A stretch of DNA of 6,800 bases from Acidobacteriota bacterium (GCA_021827245.1 JAKAWN010000370.1:1-6800), one strand, 5' to 3'; counted from the stretch's first letter, positions 1 through 6,764 are shown. Translations and numbers: made by a program. Notes: generated by a model not told the origin, from the sequence alone.

Positions 1-290
1 TGGAAACATTCTATTCGGCACCCGCGAAGCCAGAATGGAAATCCCGGGTTAGCGATTCTGAATAAACACGTGATTAACAAGCCCAGAAGGATGGACCGGA
101 CGCCAGCGAGAGATTCGTCATTTCCGATCACGCGCAGATCGCAGCGCCGGGCTCTGCCTTGTGCCGAAACCTGGTTGGGGAGTTCCCATCCACTGTTGGC
201 GACGGGCACGGCCCGTTATTCACAAGCCATGCGCGAGGCGCTCAGCGCCAAACCATTATGTGCTGCATGGTTTGCGTCTTTCGTGAGTTG
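1..290. other. Left-edge region without a recognisable gene; possible C-terminal tail of an upstream gene
   Basis: I see no identifiable gene here. Plus-strand frame 3 is open from the edge to a TAA at 63-65 and would give a 20-residue tail beginning ETFYSAPAKP. Frame 2 gives a 16-residue tail ending at a TAG at 50-52. Frame 1 stays open to a TGA at 289-291, just before the next gene, but its translation is arginine- and serine-rich, resembles no family I know and looks like chance. The frame 3 or frame 2 tail could end an upstream gene of the same operon, but nothing decides between them. From about 66 to 290 the DNA is probably a leader or spacer. A small inverted repeat, GGCGC-TCA-GCGCC, lies at 237-249 without a T-run. 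I found no convincing -35/-10 pair. Confidence 0.4.
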
Positions 291-296
291 AGGAGG
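291..296 (+). promoter_or_regulatory. Ribosome binding site of the DUF1080 lipoprotein gene
   Basis: AGGAGG lies 5 bases upstream of the ATG at 302. This decides the start. The in-frame GTG at 296 overlaps the Shine-Dalgarno sequence itself and the GTG at 299 lies only 2 bases beyond it, so both are unlikely starts. The ATG also gives a clean lipoprotein signal peptide beginning MKKQRK. Confidence 0.85.
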
Positions 297-301
297 TGGT
301 G

Positions 302-1282
302 ATGAAAAAGCAGAGGAAGTTGTGTTTTGTTCTTTTATTTGCGGTGTTGCTGGCCTCCTGTGGAAGCCGCGAAAAATCGGGTTCTAAAGCTAGTTTGTCT
401 TCCAGCGAGTCCAGCTCGATCAGGCCTTACCTTGGCCGCTGGGATCTGACGGTAAGAACGCCGACCCAGGAGCGTCCCTCTTGGATTGAGCTTTCCGAGC
501 GGGGAGGCCAGGCGGAAGGTTTGATGGTGGGATTTTGGGGCCATGCGACCCCAACGGGAAATGTGGAAGTCAAGGATGGGGAAATCGAGTTCACAGCGCC
601 CCAGGGGATAGGTTACGCTGATGGGACGCGGCTCCGGGCAAAGCTGGTCAGTGGCCAGCTTGTGGGCACGGCAACGGATGCCAAAGGTGTATCTTGGCAA
701 TGGACCGGAAACAGAGCACCGGCTCTTGCAGGGAAGAGTGTTTCGAAATGGGGCAAGCCCATCCACCTATTCAACGGCAAGAACTTTGATGGCTGGAGGT
801 TCCTTGACCCCAGCCGGGCGACCGTTTGGAAGGTCGAAAATGGCACCCTGGTTAAGAACGGAAATGGCTCAGAGATCATTTCGATCCCCAAGTTCACGGA
901 TTTCAAACTGCACGTCGAATACAACTGCGGTCCCATGGCGAATAGCGGCGTGTATTTGCGAGGCCGCTACGAAGTGCAGATCGAAACCGACTCGGCATCG
1001 GATCCACCAAACCGGCGCATGGGAGCAATTTACGGCTTTCTGGCGCCAGAGCCTCCGCTGCCGCACACGCCGAATGTCTGGCAAACTTACGACATCACGC
1101 TGGTGGGGCGAACCGTCACTGTAGTTCACAACGGCCAAACGGTCATCAATCAACAGGAGATTCCGGGCATCACGGGCGGGGCTCTTGACAGTAACGAGGG
1201 TATGCCAGGGCCGATTTATCTTCAAGGCAGCGAGCGAGGACGTGTGGCTTTTCGGAACATCGTGATCACACCCGGGGAATAG
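302..1282 (+). CDS. Exported lipoprotein with a 3-keto-disaccharide hydrolase (DUF1080) domain
   Basis: This 326-aa protein is a predicted lipoprotein. It has a basic start (MKKQRK), a hydrophobic stretch and a lipobox LASC with the lipidated Cys at residue 20, followed by a Ser/Lys-rich linker to about residue 40. Residues about 41-137 form a small beta-rich domain (YLGRWDLTV, then repeated strands) that often precedes DUF1080 and looks lipocalin-like. Residues about 152-324 are the DUF1080 / 3-keto-disaccharide hydrolase domain, with LFNGKNFDGW at 156-165, NSGVYLRGRYEVQI at 214-227, GAIYG at 241-245, WQTYDI at 260-265 and a C-terminal GPIYLQGS...VAFRNI. Characterised relatives cleave 3-keto-glycosides formed by a partner oxidoreductase. 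The next gene, 61 bases downstream, encodes just such an oxidoreductase, so the two probably share a transcript and pathway. The domain assignment is firm. The substrate is unknown, and some DUF1080 proteins may only bind sugar. Attachment to the inner or outer membrane cannot be decided. Confidence 0.9.
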   Translation: MKKQRKLCFVLLFAVLLASCGSREKSGSKASLSSSESSSIRPYLGRWDLTVRTPTQERPSWIELSERGGQAEGLMVGFWGHATPTGNVEVKDGEIEFTAPQGIGYADGTRLRAKLVSGQLVGTATDAKGVSWQWTGNRAPALAGKSVSKWGKPIHLFNGKNFDGWRFLDPSRATVWKVENGTLVKNGNGSEIISIPKFTDFKLHVEYNCGPMANSGVYLRGRYEVQIETDSASDPPNRRMGAIYGFLAPEPPLPHTPNVWQTYDITLVGRTVTVVHNGQTVINQQEIPGITGGALDSNEGMPGPIYLQGSERGRVAFRNIVITPGE

Positions 1283-1330
1283 CCGCGGCGGATCGGCTCA
1301 GAGAGGTTGTCTTCACTCAACTGAAAACCA

Positions 1331-1338
1331 GGAGGAGG
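1331..1338 (+). promoter_or_regulatory. Ribosome binding site of the Gfo/Idh/MocA oxidoreductase gene
   Basis: GGAGGAGG lies 5 bases before the ATG at 1344. It supports that start, which gives a complete Tat signal peptide. The 61-base gap after the preceding stop shows no hairpin-plus-T-run terminator, which agrees with cotranscription. Confidence 0.85.
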
Positions 1339-1343
1339 TTCGT

Positions 1344-2717
1344 ATGGATAGGGATGGGATTTCCCGCCGTGAATTTATGCGCCGCTCGACAGGAGCAGGC
1401 ATTGCCTTGGCGGCGCCGCCTTATTTTCTTAATTCCACCCGGGCGGACGCAGCGCCGCAATCGGTGCCCGCCAGCGACCGGGTCCGTTTTGGCATGATCG
1501 GCATTGGGATGGAAGGTTCCGGTGTTTTGGACACTTCGATACGGCTGCCGGGCGTCGAGTGTGTGGCTGCATGCGACCTTTATGACGATCGTCATACGCT
1601 CGCCAACCAGATCATCAGCGGAGCAACGGGAAAAACAGTGCCTACGACGCGCCGTTATCAGGATTTGCTCGACAACAAGGAGATCGACTGCGTCGTGGCA
1701 GCTGTTACCGATCACTGGCACAAACAGATCATTGTGGATGCCTGCAACGCTGGCAAAGACGTTTATTGCGAAAAGCCGATGACGCACAAGGTGGAAGAGG
1801 GCTTTGAGATTATCGAAGCCGCCCAAAAGAACAATCGCATCGTGCAGATCGGCAGCCAGCGGCGAAGCTCCATCAATTTCGCAAGAGCGAAGGAGATGAT
1901 CGAGCAGGGCGCAATCGGCGAGGTCCATTACGCCCAGGCAATCCTTGGCCGCAATTCTCCCTGTGGCGCCTGGGTGTATCCGCCTCCACCTGACCTCTCG
2001 CCGAAGAACCTCGACTGGGAAACATGGCTTGGTGACGCGCCAAAGCGGCCGTTCGATCCTATCCGTTTCGCACGCTGGCGTGCCTTCAAGGATTACGGGG
2101 AAGGGTTGCCGGGCGACCTCTTTGTCCATTCTCTTACAGGCATCTACTACGTGATGGGCTTGTCGTCACCGCCTCAGCGGGCGCAGACTGCTGGCGGCCT
2201 TTTCTACTGGAAAGACGGGCGCGATTTTCCCGACGTGATGACCACGCTCTATGATTATCCGAACCTGCGCGTCGCTGTCCTGATGACGCAATGCTCTCAT
2301 GAGGAAGAAGTGACCCGCTTCCTCGGCACGCGAGGGATCATAGAGGTCTACTACGACGGTGCGCAAATGAAGGTAATACCGCAGGATGGCAAGGATCACA
2401 GCCCGTGCTATTACGTGTCCAGCTATCCCGAAAAGATGAGGGCCGCATATGACAAAGAATGGCATGAAAAACACGACCCGAAGCTAGGAGCCGCCAAGCC
2501 GGTCGAGGGGAGTGAAACATTCTATTACCCGCCCAATTACACCGAATTCCAGGAGCATCTGTGGCGTTTCTTCCAGTCTGTGAAGACTCGGCAACCATCG
2601 GTGGAAGACGCGGTGTTCGGGAATAACACATCGATTGGCTGCCACATGGCCAACTACTCCTATTTTCACAACACCACCGCGGTCTGGGATGCAAGCCGTA
2701 ACCGGATCGCCGCATAG
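1344..2717 (+). CDS. Tat-exported Gfo/Idh/MocA-family NAD(P)-dependent sugar oxidoreductase
   Basis: This 457-aa protein begins with a twin-arginine signal: SRREFM at residues 7-12, a hydrophobic segment rich in Ala and Gly, and a likely cut after ADA at 34-36. The N-terminal Rossmann fold starts at about residue 46, with the nucleotide-binding glycines in GIGMEG (53-58) and an acidic residue at the end of strand 2 (D78), which often marks NAD preference. The family motif EKP is at 143-145, with K144 as the expected catalytic lysine. The C-terminal alpha/beta domain has GDLFVH, whose D258 and H262 match the conserved Asp and His of the active site. The family oxidises or reduces sugars and polyols; in keto-glycoside pathways it makes the 3-keto group. 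Pairing with the DUF1080 gene points to that role. Export via Tat fits folding around a tightly bound cofactor, as in Zymomonas glucose-fructose oxidoreductase. The substrate and the preference for NAD or NADP are not established. Confidence 0.9.
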   Translation: MDRDGISRREFMRRSTGAGIALAAPPYFLNSTRADAAPQSVPASDRVRFGMIGIGMEGSGVLDTSIRLPGVECVAACDLYDDRHTLANQIISGATGKTVPTTRRYQDLLDNKEIDCVVAAVTDHWHKQIIVDACNAGKDVYCEKPMTHKVEEGFEIIEAAQKNNRIVQIGSQRRSSINFARAKEMIEQGAIGEVHYAQAILGRNSPCGAWVYPPPPDLSPKNLDWETWLGDAPKRPFDPIRFARWRAFKDYGEGLPGDLFVHSLTGIYYVMGLSSPPQRAQTAGGLFYWKDGRDFPDVMTTLYDYPNLRVAVLMTQCSHEEEVTRFLGTRGIIEVYYDGAQMKVIPQDGKDHSPCYYVSSYPEKMRAAYDKEWHEKHDPKLGAAKPVEGSETFYYPPNYTEFQEHLWRFFQSVKTRQPSVEDAVFGNNTSIGCHMANYSYFHNTTAVWDASRNRIAA

Positions 2718-3079
2718 GAACATTTGATACGTGATTCCGAGGAAACTAGAAAAGTAGCTGCAGAATAATCTGATCTCCGGGGCTGGCGGCTGCTGGCGAG
2801 GCCACAAGCGATGCCACCAGAAGCGTTTTCAAATCCGGCGGGCACTGCTGGGGCACGATTTGGCCGGAGGCACGACGGTTGAGCGCACTTCGGCATGGAG
2901 TTTCTGGCGGGCGCTGTAACGGTCAGTCCGATCCAAATTGAGGCCGCGCAAGACCAGTGGATGGGCGCTGATACAACATGCGGCCGAAGTCTTCAGGATA
3001 TCCTGGGGCACACGACGCCGTCGAGGAACGCTTCCAATAAGTACTACGACATCTACTCTTGTTCTTCGCCCAACCCACC
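2718..3079. other. Convergent intergenic region without a recognisable gene or clear terminator
   Basis: These 362 bases separate the stops of two convergent genes. Short open frames exist on both strands, but their translations are rich in Arg, Ser, Cys and Pro, lack convincing ribosome binding sites and resemble no family I know. I looked for rho-independent terminators for both genes and found only weak pairings: CAGA-ATAA-TCTG at 2761-2772, CGAC-GCC-GTCG at 3013-3023, and GGCCGC (2942-2947) against GCGGCC (2980-2985). None has a T-run on the proper side. A perfect 12-base palindrome, CAGGATATCCTG, lies at 2994-3005 but is expected by chance in a window of this size. Rho-dependent termination or decayed spacer DNA are the simplest readings. 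Confidence 0.6.
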
Positions 3080-6000
3080 CTATTCCTTGCTCGGGTCGAA
3101 GTGCACTTCGATTTCCGTTGTTGGCTCGCTTTGTTCGACTTGCCGTGATGGCAGGCGAATAACCAGTCGGTTGTCGGCTGGGTCGGCTTCCCAGCCCATC
3201 GGCATCGAGCCGAACTCGGTTGTCGTCAGCTTGGGCAGAACCTTGCCATCCACTTTTACCGCGGAGGCGGTAGTTGTGCCATAGACCAGCAAATAGCTTG
3301 TTTCGGGAAGCTTTTTGAGTGTCCAAACAGAACCGCCAGGCACGGATTGCACAGTTACTCTTGCAGTTTCGCCCCATTCATTGAGCAAAGATCGGGTCTC
3401 ATTCGCGTTTGGTGGAGTTACGACCAGGGCGCTGACACGACCACCCGTCATGCTCGCGCCAAATCGCAATTCTCGGTTCAGTTGTACCGGCATGACGGCC
3501 CCTGACTTCAAATAGACGGGAATCGTGTCCAAAGGCGCGCTAATCTTGTGCTTCGCCGGACCGGAGACCGTTTTACCATTCCACAAGCTCGTCCATACGC
3601 CGGCTGGAAACAAAATAGTCCTGGAATTCCCTTCGCTGACCACCGGCGCAACGAGTAGATCCGGCCCGAACATATATTGATCCGCGATGGCGGCCAAGGG
3701 CAGTTCATCGGGAAAGGACACCGCCATGGAACGCATGATGGGAATGCCCGTTTCATGCGCAATGGCGGCGGCATTGTACGTATAATTCAAGATGTTTTCC
3801 CGAGTCCATGCAAGGAATTTATAGTTCGTCACGGCCGCTTCGCCGAAATACCACGGGTCGCGCGGCGCCGTGCCATGAGGGCGCATTAAAGGGCTGAAAC
3901 ATCCGAATTGGAACCAGCGCATATATACTGCCGGCTGCGGAAAACCGAAATATCCGCCGAGGTCGCTGCCCCAGGTGGAATAACCGCAAGCACACAAGTT
4001 CAGCGCGCCGGTCACGACGTGCTTGAGTCCGTTAAAGTTGGCCGGGTGATCGCCGGCAAATTGGCCGATCCACCGTTGCGTGCCGGGCGCAGCCCCTCGG
4101 CCATACAGGATGAAATCATTTCCGCGTTTCTCCTGGAACACTTCACTGACCGTCCGTTGATAGTCATAGTAGTAAAAATTGTGCATCTCGGCTCCGCGTT
4201 GGCCGTCATAAAATACAGCGTTGTCGGGTACCAGATCGCCGTAGTCCACCATGCTTCCGGCCTCGCCAAGGTCTAAGGCATGCCTCAACGCGCGGCGGCA
4301 GAGCTCCAAGGCGTTCGGGTTGGTGAAATCCACGTAAGCGAGAGCACGGGTCTGGTTTTCGGTTCCGCAATGCAGGATTGGAAGTTCATCGGGTTTCAAT
4401 TCAGGCATGAGCGATTCCTGCCTTGCTGGGCGAATCGCCGGATAAAAATAGCCCAACACCCTGATCCCGCGCGCCGTCATGAATTGATTCAACTCTGCCG
4501 AAAGGGCGGAGGGACCTTCGGCATAAATCGCGGAGTGAGGGATGTCTAATTCCGCGAAACGTACCGTGACATTTTCCTCTTCCTCTACTGCATTGCGCAG
4601 CCGGCCGCTTGCCCATGCCCCGCCGCCCCTGCCCATCCAAGGTTCAAAAACCCATCTGGACGGCAGTGGAGGCTTGCCGGTCAGGGCCGTATAAGATTGC
4701 AATGCCTTCTGGGGTGAGCCAATCCAAAAATAATAATCAAATATCGGACCTTGCTGCGTGAGACGATATTGGTTTGGATGTGTTCTCCCGACGTCCGCCC
4801 TTAAACGATAGGAGGAATTGTCAAAAACCATGTAGCCAGTGGAACTGTGAAAGATTGGCAGAGGTTTGTAAGAGGTATTCGCCAAACCCTCCCCGTTCCC
4901 GACCCAGTCATCCGTTCCCCAGAGAGTCAACACTTTTCCATTTTCATTGAGGTCATCGTACTTCTCTCCGAAGCCATAAATGACCTCGTTTGGATCAAGG
5001 TGGTTCTTGAAATCGGTTGCCAGCATCCTGCCATCGGAACCGAACCGGAAAGCCAGGTCATTGCCGCCGATTTGCATCACTTTCTTACCAGTGGGGTCAT
5101 GGAAAGAAATTGAAAACGGCCGCTGGTGGATAACAATTCTGCCCTCGACTGTTTCGATCGAGCATGAGCCCGGGGTCTGGGTGGCTTTCAACGGCAATAG
5201 GTCACCCGGTCGCCAGTAACCTTCATGACTGCCGTAGATTCTTACGCCGCCTGTTGATGGCAGGGCAAGATGCAAGTCAACTTCATGGCCGCCAGCCACA
5301 CACCGCATCAGCAGCGTGTTAGCTCGTACCTCCAGGCTATCGGCTCTTGTGACCGGTTTCCATTCATCTTCCAGAATGTCGCCGGGCGAGCCATCCGCGT
5401 ACCACCACCTGGACATCTTGTCAAGCTGACTCAGGTAAGTGTCCAGCAATTGACATGCCTGCCCCAGATCATTTCTCTGAAAAGCGGCGTTCACTCTTTG
5501 CCGGAAGTAGGCCAGCGTCAGGTTGTCCTTCAAAATCCCCCAGGCGCGAGGGAGCGGAGTGAATCCTTCCAGCGTCATCAAGTCCATCCAGCGTTGGGTG
5601 AGATAGAGCCTTTGCGCGAGACTATTCTTTTCTGTCGGCGTGGCGAGTGACGATTCCATCTGCCAAATTTGTTGGCGCGTTTCGGCATGGGGATAGGTCA
5701 GCACTGCCGGTCTTTGCCAGCGGAATATGCCGGAGGGCAACTGGCACAGGCTGCTTTGAGAGTCCCTAACTTGCGATATGCCCGAAAAGTGGGTTTCGAC
5801 CAGGAGATCAACCGGCATGGATTCATTGAAATCAACTGCCACCGGGCTGCTGAGCTCGCCGTCACGCCAGCGAGTCCGCATCGGCAGTAGGCCAAAATGC
5901 GATTTTGGCTTCCCGCCCAACGTCTTCCATGGTATTAGGAAGAAAACAATCCATTCATTGGTTCCCTTTGTAACCCTTGCCTCAAACGCGTCGATTTTGC

Positions 6001-6646
6001 TCACGCGGACAGAAGAATGGCGAGCGACCGCCGCTTCATCCGCAGACATATCTGGATGGGAGCTCAATAATCGGTTGCATCCGAATTTCAAGCCCTGCAG
6101 CGCCGCCGCGAATTGGTAATAGGAGGGATTGCCCGTGTCGGGCTGAATCAATAAATCTACTTCATCGGGATAAGGTGGCCAGTTATTTGCGGCGGAGGGC
6201 AAGCCATGCAGCGAATACCAATTTGCCTCAGGCCACCATTGCGGATTCAGATTGGCGTAAGGGAAAGACAGGTCGTTTTCCTCGCAACGAAAAACCACAA
6301 AGAGCGTGTCTCTGTTGTAAGCAATGCGACATTCGGTCGGCGTTGCCGGACGGCTTTCGCCACCAAAGAGATAGAACCGGTTCAGTGCAAGGGTATGCTC
6401 GTGGTCCGCAAGCAGCTCATCGACAGAAGGCGAACTGCTCCAGGGAGATCTGAGGACAACGGCATTGGTTCCCCAAACGGGTTGCCTCTCTTCCTCGGTT
6501 TCCACGAACCCATGAGCGCTGGACTGCCTTACCCCGTCGGGCTGTTGATTGCGACCCACTCCCTCAACCTTCATACCGTTGCCATAAATTCCGGCAAGAC
6601 TGCCGATTCCGATGACCGAGTTTCGTATGAAAGTACGCCTTTGCAT
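3080..6646 (-). CDS. Large Tat-exported GH31-family glycosidase with an N-terminal CBM9-like domain
   Basis: This 1188-aa protein starts at the ATG at 6646, chosen because it begins a twin-arginine signal (QRRTFIRNS, residues 2-10) behind a good ribosome binding site; an in-frame TTG at 6721 would bury that signal. No clear AxA cut site follows. Residues about 55-285 are a CBM9/DOMON-like beta-sandwich (DTLFVVFRCEE, then DEVDLLIQPD). A mostly helical segment follows at about 320-415. GH31 covers the rest: a beta-sandwich at about 435-655 with YGFGEKYD at 557-564, a TIM barrel at about 660-975, and C-terminal beta domains to about 1180. The probable nucleophile is D801 in MVDYGD and the acid/base is D866 in FAGDHP, with GSDLGGY (893-899), RPHG (922-925) and FGPDLLVAPV (993-1002) also conserved. 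The family hydrolyses alpha-glycosides with retention of configuration. MVDYGD resembles the MADFGE of sulfoquinovosidases, but the tryptophan-rich loop of those enzymes is missing, so the substrate is open. Most GH31 enzymes are several hundred residues shorter; the N-terminal half accounts for the excess. Confidence 0.92.
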   Translation of the reverse strand: MQRRTFIRNSVIGIGSLAGIYGNGMKVEGVGRNQQPDGVRQSSAHGFVETEEERQPVWGTNAVVLRSPWSSSPSVDELLADHEHTLALNRFYLFGGESRPATPTECRIAYNRDTLFVVFRCEENDLSFPYANLNPQWWPEANWYSLHGLPSAANNWPPYPDEVDLLIQPDTGNPSYYQFAAALQGLKFGCNRLLSSHPDMSADEAAVARHSSVRVSKIDAFEARVTKGTNEWIVFFLIPWKTLGGKPKSHFGLLPMRTRWRDGELSSPVAVDFNESMPVDLLVETHFSGISQVRDSQSSLCQLPSGIFRWQRPAVLTYPHAETRQQIWQMESSLATPTEKNSLAQRLYLTQRWMDLMTLEGFTPLPRAWGILKDNLTLAYFRQRVNAAFQRNDLGQACQLLDTYLSQLDKMSRWWYADGSPGDILEDEWKPVTRADSLEVRANTLLMRCVAGGHEVDLHLALPSTGGVRIYGSHEGYWRPGDLLPLKATQTPGSCSIETVEGRIVIHQRPFSISFHDPTGKKVMQIGGNDLAFRFGSDGRMLATDFKNHLDPNEVIYGFGEKYDDLNENGKVLTLWGTDDWVGNGEGLANTSYKPLPIFHSSTGYMVFDNSSYRLRADVGRTHPNQYRLTQQGPIFDYYFWIGSPQKALQSYTALTGKPPLPSRWVFEPWMGRGGGAWASGRLRNAVEEEENVTVRFAELDIPHSAIYAEGPSALSAELNQFMTARGIRVLGYFYPAIRPARQESLMPELKPDELPILHCGTENQTRALAYVDFTNPNALELCRRALRHALDLGEAGSMVDYGDLVPDNAVFYDGQRGAEMHNFYYYDYQRTVSEVFQEKRGNDFILYGRGAAPGTQRWIGQFAGDHPANFNGLKHVVTGALNLCACGYSTWGSDLGGYFGFPQPAVYMRWFQFGCFSPLMRPHGTAPRDPWYFGEAAVTNYKFLAWTRENILNYTYNAAAIAHETGIPIMRSMAVSFPDELPLAAIADQYMFGPDLLVAPVVSEGNSRTILFPAGVWTSLWNGKTVSGPAKHKISAPLDTIPVYLKSGAVMPVQLNRELRFGASMTGGRVSALVVTPPNANETRSLLNEWGETARVTVQSVPGGSVWTLKKLPETSYLLVYGTTTASAVKVDGKVLPKLTTTEFGSMPMGWEADPADNRLVIRLPSRQVEQSEPTTEIEVHFDPSKE

Positions 6647-6651
6647 TTTAT

Positions 6652-6657
6652 CTCCTT
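6652..6657 (-). promoter_or_regulatory. Ribosome binding site of the GH31 gene
   Basis: On the minus strand AAGGAG is followed by the 5-base spacer ATAAA and then the ATG at 6646. This supports the internal ATG over the upstream in-frame TTG at 6721. Confidence 0.85.
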
Positions 6658-6732
6658 CCTGCCAACCTGCCGCCTCACTCAAGGAAGTCAATCCTGCATA
6701 TACGTTTTCTGCGAGTGCCAACCATCTGTCAA

Positions 6733-6749
6733 AACCCCGCTTTGGGGCT
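6733..6749 (-). terminator. Small GC hairpin with T-run in the GH31 leader (weak terminator or attenuator candidate)
   Basis: On the minus strand AGCCCC pairs with GGGGTT around the loop AAAGC. That gives four G-C pairs plus one G-U and one A-U, with T's running from the stem (TTTT, then G). It lies about 85 bases upstream of the GH31 start. It could end a gene beyond the right edge or act as a leader attenuator. The stem is short and the T-run only four, so it may be chance. Confidence 0.25.
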
Positions 6750-6752
6750 GTA

Positions 6753-6764
6753 CTGACATGTCAG
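6753..6764. promoter_or_regulatory. Perfect 12-bp palindrome upstream of the GH31 gene, candidate operator
   Basis: CTGACATGTCAG is its own reverse complement and lies about 107 bases upstream of the GH31 ATG, in the only region that can hold its promoter inside this window. Dyads of this kind commonly bind dimeric repressors such as GntR, TetR or MarR types. One or two perfect 12-base palindromes are expected by chance in 6.8 kb, so the support comes from position only. No regulator gene is present in the window. Confidence 0.3.

Noticed and set aside
1..291. Plus-strand frame 1 open from the left edge to a TGA just before the DUF1080 ribosome binding site (GTG at 70 as a possible start).
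   Set aside because: The translation is Arg/Ser-rich without a recognisable motif, no ribosome binding site precedes the GTG, and an open frame of this length is expected by chance in GC-rich DNA.
2790..2820. CTGGCGAGGC ... GCCACCAG pairing as a terminator for the oxidoreductase gene.
   Set aside because: The stem is interrupted by unpaired bases and no T-run follows it.
2994..3005. Perfect palindrome CAGGATATCCTG in the convergent gap.
   Set aside because: It is far from any start codon, and one or two 12-base palindromes are expected by chance.
2829..3377. Minus-strand 182-residue open frame across the convergent gap and the end of the GH31 gene.
   Set aside because: It overlaps the well-supported GH31 coding sequence in another frame and its composition (many Arg, Ser, Cys) is that of a shadow frame.
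6700..6718. Minus-strand TTGGCAC as the -24 element of a sigma-54 promoter.
   Set aside because: The GC dinucleotide required at -12, ten bases after the GG, is absent (AA instead).
6647..6721. N-terminal extension of the GH31 gene from the TTG at 6721.
   Set aside because: It would place 25 residues before the twin-arginine motif, while the ATG at 6646 has a good ribosome binding site and begins the Tat signal.
6697..6732. Minus-strand TTGACA (6727-6732) and TATATG (6697-6702) as a promoter for GH31.
   Set aside because: The hexamers are 24 bases apart, far from the usual 16-18, and TTGACA overlaps the T-run of the hairpin. They may belong to separate signals or to none.
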